Positions 46,547-55,438 of a stretch of DNA of 64,000 bases are shown here, piece after piece. A program made the position numbers and the translations under genes. The notes beneath the pieces were generated by a model that did not search any database, was not told the origin of the DNA, and was given only the letters and a program-made list of their open reading frames with translations. Source of the stretch: Chersky-840 sp963810195 (GTDB lineage: Bacteria; Actinomycetota; Acidimicrobiia; Acidimicrobiales; UBA8190). Where the stretch lies: the NCBI GenBank assembly GCA_963810195.1, contig CAWEMO010000002.1, forward strand, positions 434,001 through 498,000, given 5' to 3'. Position 1 is the stretch's first letter. The number at the start of each line of letters is the position of its first letter.

Positions 46547-48490
46547 ATGTCGACCATCACCGAATCCATCGGTCGGGTCCTTGCTGGCCGCTACCGGATT
46601 GAGTCCGCGCTCGGAAGCGGGGCGTCCGCGAACGTGTTCGCGGCGTTCGACACAACGTTGCAGCGTCGTGTGGCCATCAAGGTCCTGCACCCCGCGCTGG
46701 CGGCCGACGGCGGCTTCCTGCGTCGATTCCGCGCCGAGGCGCAGTCCGCGGCCGCGCTCGCCAACGCCCACGTGCTCGCCGTCCACGACTGGGGCGAGGA
46801 CTCCCAGGGGCCGTTCCTGGTGCTCGAGTTCCTGGGCGGGGGCTCGCTCAGGGACATGCTCGACGAGGGGACCCGTCTCAGCCTGTCGCAGGCCGCCGAC
46901 GTCGGGGCCCAGGCGGCCGAGGGGCTCGCCTACGCGCACGCACGCGGCTTCGTGCACCGCGACGTCAAGCCCGCCAACCTGTTGTTCGACGAGGAGGGCC
47001 GCCTCCGCGTCGCCGACTTCGGCCTGGCGCGCGCCCTGGCCGAGGCGTCCCTGACCGAGCCGGCGGGGACGACGGTGGGCACCGCCCGTTACGCCGCGCC
47101 CGAGCAGGCGCTCGGGATGCGGGTCGACGGCCGGGCGGACGTCTACTCGCTCGCCCTCGTGCTCTACGAGGCCGTCACCGGTGTCGTCCCCTTCACCTCC
47201 GACACCACCATGTCGACGCTCATGGCCCGGGTCGACGCGGAGCTCCCGGGGCACGACGCCCTCGGCCCCCTCGCCGCCCTCCTCGCCGAGGCCGCCGCTC
47301 CCGAGGCCGAGGACCGGCTCGACGCCACTGCCTTCGCCGCCCGACTGCGGGAACTGGGAGAGGGGCTCCCCCCTCCCGACAAGCTCCGCCTGGCCGGCGC
47401 GGGCGGGGCCGGCGTGGTGCTGCCGCGGCCGGTGACCCCGCCCCCGGACCACGACCTCACCCAGCACGGCATGGCGCTGCCTCCGGCCCCGGCCCCCACC
47501 GGGCGTCGGGTCCGCGGCGGGGAGGACCCCGACGTCCTCGCCTTCGCCACCGCGGTGGGGATCACCGACGCGGCCGCGGCGGCGGCGGTCCGCCGGCGCC
47601 GTCGCCGCCGGTGGCCGTGGATCACCGCCATCGCGGTGGTCGTCCTGGCCCTCGCCGGGGCCGGGACCGTGGTGGCGCTCCAGAAGGCGAAGATCATCCT
47701 CACGCCCAGCTACAAGCTTCCGGCCATCGTCGGTCTCTCGGTCGCCCAGGCCGACGCCAAGCTGCACCACGAGCAGTTCCACGTCGCCGTGATCGGCCAC
47801 CAGACGTCGATCACCGCGCCCGCAGGGCAGATCCTGACCCAGGCGCCGCACCCGGGGAGGAAGTTGAAGCGGGGGAGCAACGTGGTGGTGGTCGTGTCGT
47901 CGGGGCTCCCGACCGTCGCCATCCCGTCCCTCACGGCGGTGACCGGGGACTGCCCGGCCATCACCGCGCTCCTGTTGCAGTCGAAGTTCAAGACGGCGTG
48001 CACCGATCCCAACTCGACGAGCGTGGCCAAGGGCACCGTCATCTCCTGGACCCCCCAGGGCAGCGCGCCCTATGGGTCGACCATCACGGTGACCGTGTCG
48101 GCCGGCCCGCCCGTGGAGACGATCCCGTCGCTCACCGGGCAGAGCTGCACCGGAGCGACCACCACGCTCAAGGCCATCGGCCTGGGTGCCGTGTGCACCT
48201 CGCAGTACAGCTCGTCGGTCCCGAGCGGTGAGGTGATCTCCTGGACCCCGACCGGCGCCGCGCTCGAGGGGGCCACGGTCAACATCCTCATCTCCGAAGG
48301 TCCGCAACCGGTCACGGTCCCCGCCAACCTGTACCAGATGACCGTGTCGGAGGCCATCGGAGCGCTCCAGGCCCTGGGGTTGACTCCCGTCAGCGGTGGG
48401 GGTTCGCTCAGCGGCCACGTCTTCCTGAGCAGCCCGCCGGCCGGGCAGTCCGTGCTTCCCGGGACGACCGTCACCCTCTACAGCCACTAG
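46547..48490 (+). CDS. Ser/Thr protein kinase with PASTA domains (PknB/StkP type)
   Basis: Membrane receptor kinase that senses muropeptides/lipid II and controls growth and division. 647 residues. Cytoplasmic kinase 14-280: P-loop LGSGASANVFAAFD, lysine VAIKVLH, catalytic HRDVKPANLL, DFGLARAL, activation-segment TTVGTARYAAPEQ. An Ala/Pro-rich juxtamembrane linker and a run of Arg (VRRRRRRRWPW) precede the membrane helix (about 357-377), then four PASTA repeats (residues about 387-647). Unlike mycobacterial pknB it is not beside pbpA/rodA/fhaB; it follows ligA. Confidence 0.93.
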   Translation: MSTITESIGRVLAGRYRIESALGSGASANVFAAFDTTLQRRVAIKVLHPALAADGGFLRRFRAEAQSAAALANAHVLAVHDWGEDSQGPFLVLEFLGGGSLRDMLDEGTRLSLSQAADVGAQAAEGLAYAHARGFVHRDVKPANLLFDEEGRLRVADFGLARALAEASLTEPAGTTVGTARYAAPEQALGMRVDGRADVYSLALVLYEAVTGVVPFTSDTTMSTLMARVDAELPGHDALGPLAALLAEAAAPEAEDRLDATAFAARLRELGEGLPPPDKLRLAGAGGAGVVLPRPVTPPPDHDLTQHGMALPPAPAPTGRRVRGGEDPDVLAFATAVGITDAAAAAAVRRRRRRRWPWITAIAVVVLALAGAGTVVALQKAKIILTPSYKLPAIVGLSVAQADAKLHHEQFHVAVIGHQTSITAPAGQILTQAPHPGRKLKRGSNVVVVVSSGLPTVAIPSLTAVTGDCPAITALLLQSKFKTACTDPNSTSVAKGTVISWTPQGSAPYGSTITVTVSAGPPVETIPSLTGQSCTGATTTLKAIGLGAVCTSQYSSSVPSGEVISWTPTGAALEGATVNILISEGPQPVTVPANLYQMTVSEAIGALQALGLTPVSGGGSLSGHVFLSSPPAGQSVLPGTTVTLYSH

Positions 48491-48530
48491 GCGTCGCCGA
48501 GCCCGATGCGCGGCGCATGAGCGGCACCAC

Positions 48531-48851
48531 GTGAGCGCGTCACCGGCGGCCGGGTGCGAGCTGTGCGAGGCCGCCCGGCTCACCACCTGGTACCACGAAG
48601 ACGACGTGTGCTGGGTGGCCGACTGCGAGATCTGTGCCGTGCCCATGGTCGTGTGGCGCATCCACGGCACCGATCCTCCGGTAGAGGACCGCGCCCACAT
48701 GCTGTCGGAGCTCGGACGGGTGGCCGACGAGGTCCTCGGGAAAGGGACATGGTCCGTCGACGCCGTCATGCGCCAGATCCCCCACCATTTCCACGCCCAT
48801 GCGCGCGACCCCGGTTGGTGGATGCGCCGGGTCGGCGCGGCCCGCCGGTAG
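48531..48851 (+). CDS. Small Cys/His-rich conserved-looking protein, possibly HIT-like
   Basis: 106 residues from GTG 48531. Four cysteines as two CxxC pairs (GCELCEAA, ADCEICAV) with CW between, then a His cluster HHFHAHARDPGWW near the C-terminus. The HxHxH pattern and a preceding DEVLGKGTW resemble the HIT hydrolase/Zn fold, but the protein is short and I do not recognise the family with certainty. A metal site is likely. The adenine methylase starts 28 bp downstream. Confidence 0.6.
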   Translation: MSASPAAGCELCEAARLTTWYHEDDVCWVADCEICAVPMVVWRIHGTDPPVEDRAHMLSELGRVADEVLGKGTWSVDAVMRQIPHHFHAHARDPGWWMRRVGAARR

Positions 48852-48878
48852 GACACCGGATCGTGACCGAGTGAGCAA

Positions 48879-49946
48879 ATGATCAAGTACCTCGGCTCCA
48901 AGCGCCGCCTCGTCCCCGTCCTCGGTGAGCTGGCCCGGCGGGCCCGGGCGCGCACCGCCCTCGACCTGTTCACGGGCACCACGCGTGTGGCCCAGGCCTT
49001 CAAGGCCGCCGGAGCACAGGTCACGGCCGTGGACTCCACGCGCTGCGCATCGGTGCTCGCACAGTGCTATGTGACGACGGACCGCGACGCGGTGGACCCC
49101 GGGTCGTTGGAACAGGCCGTGACACATCTCAACGCGCTGCCCGGCCGTCCCGGGTACGTGACCGACACCTTCTGTGAGCGCTCCCGGTTCTTCCAGCCGG
49201 TGAACGGCGCGCGCATCGACGCCGTGCGCGACGCCATCGCCAAGGAGTACGCGGGTGGCGCGCTCGAGCCGGTGTTGCTCACCAGCCTGCTCGAGGCGGC
49301 CGACCGGGTGGACTCGACCACCGGCGTGCAGATGGCGTACGTGAAGCGCTGGGCCGAGCGCTCGTTCCGCCCGCTCGAGCTGCGCGTGCCCGTGCTCCTG
49401 CCGGGCCCCGGCCGTGCTGTGCGGGGTGACGCTTGTGTCATCGCCCCGGGTCTCGGCGACTTTGATCTCGCCTATCTCGACCCGCCGTACAACCAGCACC
49501 GGTACGAGGCGAACTACCACATCTGGGAGACGCTGGTGGCCTGGGACGCGCCCGAGCACTACGGGGTGGCGTGCAAGAGGACCGAAGTGCGGCAAGGAGA
49601 GCGCAGCGTCTTCAATTCGCGCCGGACCATGCCGGGAGCTCTCGCACGTGTCGTGAGCGAAGTCCGGGCCCGGCTCCTCGTGCTCTCCTACAACGACGAG
49701 TCGTGGATGCGCCTCGAGGAATTGATCGAGATCTGTCGCGTGCGGGGGCACGTCGAGGTGCTGGCATTCGCCTCGAACCGCTACGTCGGCGCCCGGATCG
49801 GGATCCACAACCCCGCTGGGGAGCGGGTCGGGTCGGTCGGACGGCTCCGGAACATCGAGTATGTGCTGGTTGCCGGGGAACGTGCCGAGGTCCGTCATGT
49901 GGTCGAGCCCTGGCGCGACTCGGTGGTGGTGGCGAGGGCCAGCTGA
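48879..49946 (+). CDS. D12-class DNA adenine N6-methyltransferase
   Basis: 355 residues. SAM motif at the N-terminus (MIKYLGSKRRL, then LDLFTGTTRVAQAFKAAG) and catalytic DPPY in LAYLDPPYNQHRYEANYH, the order of alpha/D12 adenine methylases (Dam/DpnM-like). The central target-recognition region (residues about 75-190) is poorly conserved. No restriction endonuclease or specificity subunit is nearby, so this is probably a solitary methylase with a regulatory or housekeeping role. Target sequence unknown. Weak ribosome site. Confidence 0.83.
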   Translation: MIKYLGSKRRLVPVLGELARRARARTALDLFTGTTRVAQAFKAAGAQVTAVDSTRCASVLAQCYVTTDRDAVDPGSLEQAVTHLNALPGRPGYVTDTFCERSRFFQPVNGARIDAVRDAIAKEYAGGALEPVLLTSLLEAADRVDSTTGVQMAYVKRWAERSFRPLELRVPVLLPGPGRAVRGDACVIAPGLGDFDLAYLDPPYNQHRYEANYHIWETLVAWDAPEHYGVACKRTEVRQGERSVFNSRRTMPGALARVVSEVRARLLVLSYNDESWMRLEELIEICRVRGHVEVLAFASNRYVGARIGIHNPAGERVGSVGRLRNIEYVLVAGERAEVRHVVEPWRDSVVVARAS

Positions 49947-50131
49947 CCGCTTGGCCCCTTCGATCCGTGCTCACTGCTTGACCACCCCCGTGCAGCCCTG
50001 TCAACGTGGGCTGCTCTGCGGTGTGGGGGCCCTGCGGGGTGACCGGAGTGCCTTGCGGGGCGACCGGGTACGTTCCCGGGCGGCCCGGGCGTGACCGGGT
50101 CATTGCCGGAGAACCTGAGGAGGACGACGAC

Positions 50132-51037
50132 GTGGGTGCACTCGAAGGTCGGGTGGCCATCATTACGGGTGCAGGGCGCGGCCTCGGCCGTGAGCACGCG
50201 CTCTTGTTCGCCGCCGAGGGCGCCAAAGTACTAGTGAACGACCTCGGGGGTGCCATCGACGGCTCCGGTGACGACCGGACCGCCGCCGAGCAGGTCGTCG
50301 ACGAGATCCGGGCGTTCGGAGGCGACGCCGAGGCGAACGGGGACGACGTCGCTTCCGTGGAGGGTGCCAAGAACCTCGTCGACTCGGCGGTGGCCGCCTT
50401 CGGGGACCTGCACGTGCTCGTCAACAACGCCGGGATCCTGCGCGACCGGATGCTCGTGAACATGTCGGAGGAGGACTGGGACTCGGTCATCCACGTCCAT
50501 CTGAAGGGCCATTTTCTGCCCACCCGTTATGCGGCCGCGTACTGGCGAGAGCACGTCAAGCAGGGCCGGGAGGTCAACGCCTCCGTCGTCAACACCTCTT
50601 CGACCTCGGGTCTGCTCGGAAACCCCGGCCAGACGAATTACGGAGCGGCCAAGGCCGGGATCGCGGCGTTCACCGTCATCGCCGCGCAGGAGCTCAGCCG
50701 CTACGGCGTGCGCGTCAACGCCATCGCCCCCGCGGCGCGCACGCGGATGACCGAGCAGACGCCGGGGCTCGGCGACATCGTGAAGGCACCGCGTGACCCG
50801 GGGGCCTTCGACGTCTGGAACCCCGCCAATGTGTCCCCGCTGGTCGCGTACCTGGCGAGCGAGCGATGCCCGCTGACCGGCCGCGTCCTGTTCGTGCAAG
50901 GCGGTGAGGTGCGCGTCTTCCAACCTTGGACGATGACCGCCACCCTCGAGAAGGACGACCGCTGGACCATCGACGAGCTGGCCAAGGAGCTGCCGGGCCT
51001 GTTCGACCACAATCCGGCGACCGACTCCGGCGACTGA
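50132..51037 (+). CDS. Short-chain dehydrogenase, (3R)-hydroxyacyl-CoA dehydrogenase-like
   Basis: SDR with GTG start at 50132 preceded by tgaggagga; 301 residues. NAD(P) motif ITGAGRGLGREHALLF, NNAG (LVNNAGILRD), catalytic Ser in NTSSTSGLLGN and YxxxK in NYGAAKAG. The insertion NDLGGAIDGSGDDRTAAEQVVDEI is characteristic of the multifunctional-enzyme-2 (17beta-HSD4) dehydrogenase domain, pointing to acyl-CoA or steroid substrates. An SCP2-domain gene lies 3 kb away. The 185-bp upstream gap holds imperfect repeats of tgcggggtgaccgg and no gene. Confidence 0.85.
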   Translation: MGALEGRVAIITGAGRGLGREHALLFAAEGAKVLVNDLGGAIDGSGDDRTAAEQVVDEIRAFGGDAEANGDDVASVEGAKNLVDSAVAAFGDLHVLVNNAGILRDRMLVNMSEEDWDSVIHVHLKGHFLPTRYAAAYWREHVKQGREVNASVVNTSSTSGLLGNPGQTNYGAAKAGIAAFTVIAAQELSRYGVRVNAIAPAARTRMTEQTPGLGDIVKAPRDPGAFDVWNPANVSPLVAYLASERCPLTGRVLFVQGGEVRVFQPWTMTATLEKDDRWTIDELAKELPGLFDHNPATDSGD

Positions 51038-51067
51038 CTCCTGGGCTTGGCTCGGGCGACTGACTCC
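51029..51067. repeat. 13-bp direct repeat over the SDR stop codon
   Basis: ggcgactgactcc occurs at 51029-51041 and 51055-51067, 26 bp apart. The first copy contains the TGA stop at 51035-51037. It resembles the repeats at the argS and atpB ends. Confidence 0.75.
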
Positions 51068-51165
51068 GGTCGTGCCGGGCCGGGCCCCCGGACCTCGACG
51101 GTAGCCTGGGGCCGCAGTGAGCCCCCCTGGCCCAACCTCTCCTGACGACCGCGCCATCCCGGAAG

Positions 51166-52800
51166 GTGGCGCGACCGACGACAGGCGCGGCGGCAAGGCC
51201 TCAGCTGCGTTCTCGGCTCGAGTCCCTGGGGGCTCACGCCCGTCGCAGCCCCCGCTACCAGTGGTGGGTCCTGTGGGTGGCGCTGTCGGGTCTGCTGGCC
51301 ACCAACCTGCTGTTCACCGTGTTCGTCGTGGCGCTGCCCGAAGTGTCTCGGAGCCTGCACGCGAGCGTCGGAGCCATCACCTGGGTCGTGACCGGTCCGC
51401 TTCTCGCCTACGGCGTGGTGGCCCCGCTGGTGGGGAAGGCCGGAGACCTGTTCGGCCATCGCCGCCTCTTCATGATCGGGATCATGACCGAGACGGTGGC
51501 GGCCGCGCTCTCCGCTCTGGCGCCGAACGCCGGCGTGCTCATCGCCGCGCGGGTTCTCGCCGGCATGGTGGGGGCATCCATCGGCGCGGCGTCCATGGCG
51601 CTCGTGCTGTCGGTCTTCGACAAGAGCGACCGCGTGAAGGCGCTCGGCTTCTGGTCGCTGGTGGGCGCGGGCGGCCCCGTGATCGGCGTGGCCGTGGGCG
51701 GTCCCGTCATCCAGCTCTTCGGTTGGCGGTGGATGTTCTTCCTCCAGGTCCCCCTGCTCTTGATCGCCTCCGCGCTCGCCATCGCGGTGCTCCCCGAGCG
51801 CGCCGCCGGCCGCCGACACCTCAAGTGGGAGGAGCTCGACCTGGACTGGGCGGGGGCGGCGTCGATCGCGGCGTGCGTGGCGTCCTTCTTGTTGGCGTTG
51901 ACCTTCCTGCCGAACTTCGGATGGTCGAGCCCGCTGGTGCTGGGGCTCGTGGCCTTCTCGGTCGTGTCCGGCGTCGTGTTCCGGGCCGCCGAACGCCGGG
52001 CGTCGGAGCCCATCTTCCCCCTCGCGTACCTCCACAAACGCAACTTCGTCTTCCCGATCGCCGCCCAGAGCTCTGCCAACTTCGCGTATCTCGGTGCCTT
52101 CTTCCTCACACCGCTGTTGCTGGAGGAGTCGTTCGGGTATCTCCACAACCAATCGGCCGTGGGTTTCCTGTCGTTACCGCGCCCCATCGTCTTCTCGACC
52201 ATCGCGCCCTTCGCCGGTTACCTGGCCGTCCGAGTCGGTGAGCGCACGTTGGCGGTCGTCGGCTTGTCTGCCGTCGTCCTGTCCATGGGCGTGTTCGCGC
52301 TCGCGGCGCATTCCACCGGCCTCGCCCTGGTGGAGATCGCGCTCGTCCTGTCGGGGACGGGGCTCGGCGTGGCGTCTCCGTCGTTGTCGTCCACGGTGTC
52401 CAATCAGTTCGCGCCCGAGGACCTGGGGACCGCGGCCGCCTCCCAGCAGCTCATGAACCAGGTGGGCACGGTGGCCGGGATCCAGGTGATGGAGACCGTC
52501 TACGAGGCGGTGCTCCGTGGCCGACACGGGGCGGGCGCCTCCCTGCACGCCTTCCACCTGGCATATCTGGTGGGGGGTGGTGTCGCTCTCGTCGGCGTGG
52601 CCGCCGCCGCCATGTCGCGCTCCACCGAAAGGAACGTGGTGCCGTCGTTCGAGGCCCTCGAGGCACTGGACGTCACCGAGCATCAGCCCACGGTGCTGTC
52701 CCCCCAGGAACAGTCATTTCCGGAGCTGCTGGACCAAGGACTCCCGGACCGGTCACCGCGGGATCCAGCACTTCCGGACCAGCCGATCGAGGCCACATGA
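51166..52800 (+). CDS. MFS drug/solute exporter, DHA2-like
   Basis: 544 residues with 12-14 predicted helices. Motif A-like GKAGDLFGHRRLFMIG between helices 2 and 3, and the exporter motif C-like LVGAGGPVIGVAVGGPVI in helix 5; both are marks of the drug:H+ antiporter families. Helices continue to about residue 480, followed by a hydrophilic tail rich in Pro/Asp/Glu. The GTG start at 51166 is the best in frame; an ATG is absent nearby. Substrate unknown. Confidence 0.8.
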   Translation: MARPTTGAAARPQLRSRLESLGAHARRSPRYQWWVLWVALSGLLATNLLFTVFVVALPEVSRSLHASVGAITWVVTGPLLAYGVVAPLVGKAGDLFGHRRLFMIGIMTETVAAALSALAPNAGVLIAARVLAGMVGASIGAASMALVLSVFDKSDRVKALGFWSLVGAGGPVIGVAVGGPVIQLFGWRWMFFLQVPLLLIASALAIAVLPERAAGRRHLKWEELDLDWAGAASIAACVASFLLALTFLPNFGWSSPLVLGLVAFSVVSGVVFRAAERRASEPIFPLAYLHKRNFVFPIAAQSSANFAYLGAFFLTPLLLEESFGYLHNQSAVGFLSLPRPIVFSTIAPFAGYLAVRVGERTLAVVGLSAVVLSMGVFALAAHSTGLALVEIALVLSGTGLGVASPSLSSTVSNQFAPEDLGTAAASQQLMNQVGTVAGIQVMETVYEAVLRGRHGAGASLHAFHLAYLVGGGVALVGVAAAAMSRSTERNVVPSFEALEALDVTEHQPTVLSPQEQSFPELLDQGLPDRSPRDPALPDQPIEAT

Positions 52801-52888
52801 CGGGCCCCGGCCTGCCTGCCCCGGCCTGCATGCCCGCCCCCTACCCACCGGGCCCGGTGGGCCCATAGACGTCAGTCGGAAGGTACTA

Positions 52889-52913
52889 GTGCGGTGACAT
52901 TCAAATAGCGCGC
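52889..52913 (+). repeat. IS630 left terminal inverted repeat
   Basis: Pairs with 54022-54047 on the opposite strand; the shared cores are gtg, tgaca, aaatag and cgcgc. The transposase stop codon lies inside it at 52901-52903. Confidence 0.7.
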
Positions 52914-54007
52914 GATTGCTTAACGGCCTCAAGGGCGACCCGTCCACGGCGCACCTTGGTGATGATCTGTTTGGCCGTCTTGGTCCAGATGAACGGTGTG
53001 GGGTCTTCATTGTTGAGGTCGATATAGCCCTCGATCGCCTCGACGAGCTCGGGGACACTGCCGAAGCTTCCGCGCCGGATCCGCTTGGTCGTGATATCGC
53101 CGAACCACCGTTCGATCATGTTCAACCAGGAAGAGCTCGTCGGTGTGAAGTGAAAGTGGAAGCGCTGGTGCTTCTCGAGCCAGGCGACCACATCAGGATG
53201 CTTGTGGGTGCCGTAGTTGTCGAGGATGACGTGGACCTCTTTGCCCCTGGGAACCTCGCGGTTGATCAAGCGCAAGAACGCCAGGAACTCCTCGTGGCGG
53301 TGGCGGGCGAAGCACCGACCGATGAGCTCACCGGTTAGGACATTGAGGGCGGCGAACAATGTGGTGGTGCCGTGACGCTTGTAGTCATGGGTGATCGTCC
53401 CTGAGCGCCCCTGCTTCATCGGCAGGCTCGGCTGGGTGCGGTCCAGGGCCTGGATTTGGGATTTCTCGTCGAAGCTGAACACGATGGCGCCGTCGGGTGG
53501 GTTCATATAGAGGCCCACCACGTCGATCAGCTTGGACTCGAAGTTCGGGTCGTTCGAGACTTTGAAGGTCTTGACCAGGTGAGGTTTGATGCCTCGCGCC
53601 TTCCACTCCCGCTGGACCGTCGTTCGTGACAACCCACAGTGTTCGGCCATGGTGCGGTTCGACCAGTGGGTGGCGTCAGGAGGTGTCGTGTGCAAGGTGT
53701 CGTTGATCATCAGATCGATCTGTTCCTGGCTGATGACCGGCTTTCGTCCCCGGCCTTCGTGCACCTCGCCCACCCAGTCGATCCCGTCGGTTTCGAAGTG
53801 GCTCCGCCATTGAAGGACCGTCGACCGCGACACCCCGAGCATCTCGGCGATCTTCGTGTTTGCCACACCATCTCCGGCCATCAACAGGCCTTTGGCCTCG
53901 CGCACGGCACGGTGGGGTAACGAGACGCTCCCCGTTATGTCTTCGAGTGACGCTCGTTCCTTCTTGGTGAGGCGCAGCGGTGGAGCAGGTGGGCGGGCCA
54001 TCGGCAC
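52901..54007 (-). CDS. IS630-family DDE transposase
   Basis: 368 residues. N-terminal helix-turn-helix domain (VANTKIAEMLGVSRSTVLQW) and linker (NRTMAEHCGLSRTTVQREW), then the RNase-H-like DDE core: first Asp in FSFDEKSQIQ, second in VILDNYGTHKH, Glu in NMIERWFGDIT. Length and motifs indicate an intact, potentially active enzyme. Base composition is less GC-rich than the chromosomal genes, pointing to transfer. Confidence 0.95.
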   Translation of the reverse strand: MPMARPPAPPLRLTKKERASLEDITGSVSLPHRAVREAKGLLMAGDGVANTKIAEMLGVSRSTVLQWRSHFETDGIDWVGEVHEGRGRKPVISQEQIDLMINDTLHTTPPDATHWSNRTMAEHCGLSRTTVQREWKARGIKPHLVKTFKVSNDPNFESKLIDVVGLYMNPPDGAIVFSFDEKSQIQALDRTQPSLPMKQGRSGTITHDYKRHGTTTLFAALNVLTGELIGRCFARHRHEEFLAFLRLINREVPRGKEVHVILDNYGTHKHPDVVAWLEKHQRFHFHFTPTSSSWLNMIERWFGDITTKRIRRGSFGSVPELVEAIEGYIDLNNEDPTPFIWTKTAKQIITKVRRGRVALEAVKQSRAI

Positions 54008-54021
54008 ACCCTATACCTAGT

Positions 54022-54047
54022 GCGCGTCTATTTACGTGTCATGACAC
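54022..54047 (-). repeat. IS630 right terminal inverted repeat
   Basis: Counterpart of the left repeat. Its first base completes the TAG stop codon of the SCP2 gene at 54047-54049. Confidence 0.7.
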
Positions 54048-54454
54048 TAGGCCGTCATCTCCCGGAGCCGCTTGGCGACCTCCTGGGCATGCTCGTCGGG
54101 CGGAGCACCCTGCAACATCATGAGCTTGGCCATGTCGCCCTCGACCTTGACCTTGCCGGCCATGAAGGCCTGCATGCCGACCTGGGGATTGCCCTCGACG
54201 AGGATCGCCTTGGCCGTGGCGTAGTCGAGAGTCACCTTCAAATGTGCCGGGTCGATGTGTCCCGTCTCGAGCTTCAGCTGGCCGTCGGTGGTGTCGAGGT
54301 GGGCGTTGATCGAACCGCTGCCGAAGGGCACCTCGGTGATAACCAGGTTCATCCGCATCTCGTGGGTCATCGTGCCGGCGGTGCCGTCGTACTCCTGACG
54401 GATCTTGCGCGCCTCGTCAACCCACTCGTCACTCAGAAAGGGGTACTGGGCCAT
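54047..54454 (-). CDS. SCP2 sterol-binding-domain protein
   Basis: 135 residues, a single SCP2 domain that binds lipids or acyl-CoA in a hydrophobic tunnel: INAHLDTTDGQLKLETG, PAHLKVTLDYATAKAILVEG, and AFMAGKVKVEGDMAKLMMLQ, the typical SCP2 end. ATG at 54454. The stop TAG (54049-54047) is formed half by host TA target and half by the IS630 end; the uninterrupted site (…gcc TA|gtac) would also have read TAG, so the protein is unchanged. Confidence 0.88.
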   Translation of the reverse strand: MAQYPFLSDEWVDEARKIRQEYDGTAGTMTHEMRMNLVITEVPFGSGSINAHLDTTDGQLKLETGHIDPAHLKVTLDYATAKAILVEGNPQVGMQAFMAGKVKVEGDMAKLMMLQGAPPDEHAQEVAKRLREMTA

Positions 54455-54646
54455 CGTCGCTGTGCTCCTTGTTCCACTCGGGTGCGTTGCCGTTCATCGC
54501 GGCCGTCGCCCTGTGCACGGCCCCCCGACCGGGCAGATTCACCATACCCGGCCGGGCCGCAACGGGCGCCGCTCGTCGCACGGGAGGCCGGTCGGCACAC
54601 CGTGTGTCCCGGCGGGCGCCTGCTGTGGGTCGCCTAACATTCACCC

Positions 54647-55438
54647 GTGGCCGCTCCGATCATGCCCGGTGCCGAACCGTTCGCGCACGACGGTGGCCCT
54701 CGAGGCGTGCTCGTGCTCCACGGGTTCACCGGGAACCCCCAGTCCATGCGACCGTTGGCCACCACGCTGGCCGCCGAGGGGTACACGGTCGACCTTCCGC
54801 TCCTCCCCGGTCACGGCACCGCCATCGAGGACATGATCCCCACACGCTGGTCCGACTACGCCGAGACGGCTGAGGCCGCGTACCGCGCTCTGGCCGGGCG
54901 CTGCGAGGCGGTCGCGGTGGTCGCTCTCTCGATGGGAGGGACCCTCGCCTGCTGGCTGGCCGAGCATCACCCCGAAGTGGCGGGAATGGTGCTCGTCAAT
55001 CCGTTCATCGACCCTCCGGCGGACAGCTTCCGGGACGTGCTGCGGGGCGTCCTGGACTCCGGGACCGAGATCGCCCCGGGTGTGGGATCCGACATCGCCA
55101 AGGAGGGATCGACCGAGCTCGCCTACCTCGGGTCGCCCATCGCCGCCGCGCTGAGCCTCTTCGACGGCATCGACGGCGTCGCCGCACGACTCGACCACGT
55201 CACGTGCCCGGTGCTCCTGCTCTCGAGTCGCGAGGACCATGTCGTACCCTCGTCGTCCGGCGACCTGCTCGTCGCCAAGGTCTCGGGCCCGATCGAACGG
55301 GTATGGCTCGAGCACAGTTATCACGTGGCCACCCTCGACCACGACGCGGAGCTCCTGACGTCCAAGACGGTGGCGTTCGTGCGTGACGTGCTGCGTTCCG
55401 ACGCCGCCGGCGGGATGGTGGCAGGGACGGCTGGCTGA
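54647..55438 (+). CDS. Alpha/beta-hydrolase (carboxylesterase/monoacylglycerol lipase-like)
   Basis: 263 residues from GTG 54647. Oxyanion/HG motif VLVLHGFTGNPQSM, nucleophile ALSMGGTLA (GxSxG variant A-L-S-M-G), Asp in SSREDHVVPS and His in EHSYHVATLDHD. It looks like the Est30/Bce_A1/TTS1-like esterases that cleave short acyl esters. The stop shares a base with the gatC start (TGATG), so it may be co-transcribed with gatCAB. Confidence 0.83.
   Translation: MAAPIMPGAEPFAHDGGPRGVLVLHGFTGNPQSMRPLATTLAAEGYTVDLPLLPGHGTAIEDMIPTRWSDYAETAEAAYRALAGRCEAVAVVALSMGGTLACWLAEHHPEVAGMVLVNPFIDPPADSFRDVLRGVLDSGTEIAPGVGSDIAKEGSTELAYLGSPIAAALSLFDGIDGVAARLDHVTCPVLLLSSREDHVVPSSSGDLLVAKVSGPIERVWLEHSYHVATLDHDAELLTSKTVAFVRDVLRSDAAGGMVAGTAG

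Larger units (their letters stand above)
52889..54047 (-). mobile_element. Complete IS630-family insertion sequence
   Basis: About 1.16 kb between two TA dinucleotides (52887-52888 and 54048-54049), the expected target duplication of IS630/Tc1-mariner elements. Imperfect terminal inverted repeats of about 25 bp: left gtgcggtgacattcaaatag against right (complement) gtgtcatgacacgtaaatag. It holds one full-length transposase on the minus strand and has visibly lower GC than the flanks, as expected for a recent arrival. Confidence 0.85.

Noticed and set aside
46334..49039. A minus-strand open frame of about 900 codons opposite the PASTA kinase
   Set aside because: Shadow of the kinase gene: compositionally biased translation without motifs.
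48879..49946. A restriction-modification or BREX-like defence system around the adenine methylase
   Set aside because: No endonuclease, helicase, protease or other defence gene lies within several kb on either side.
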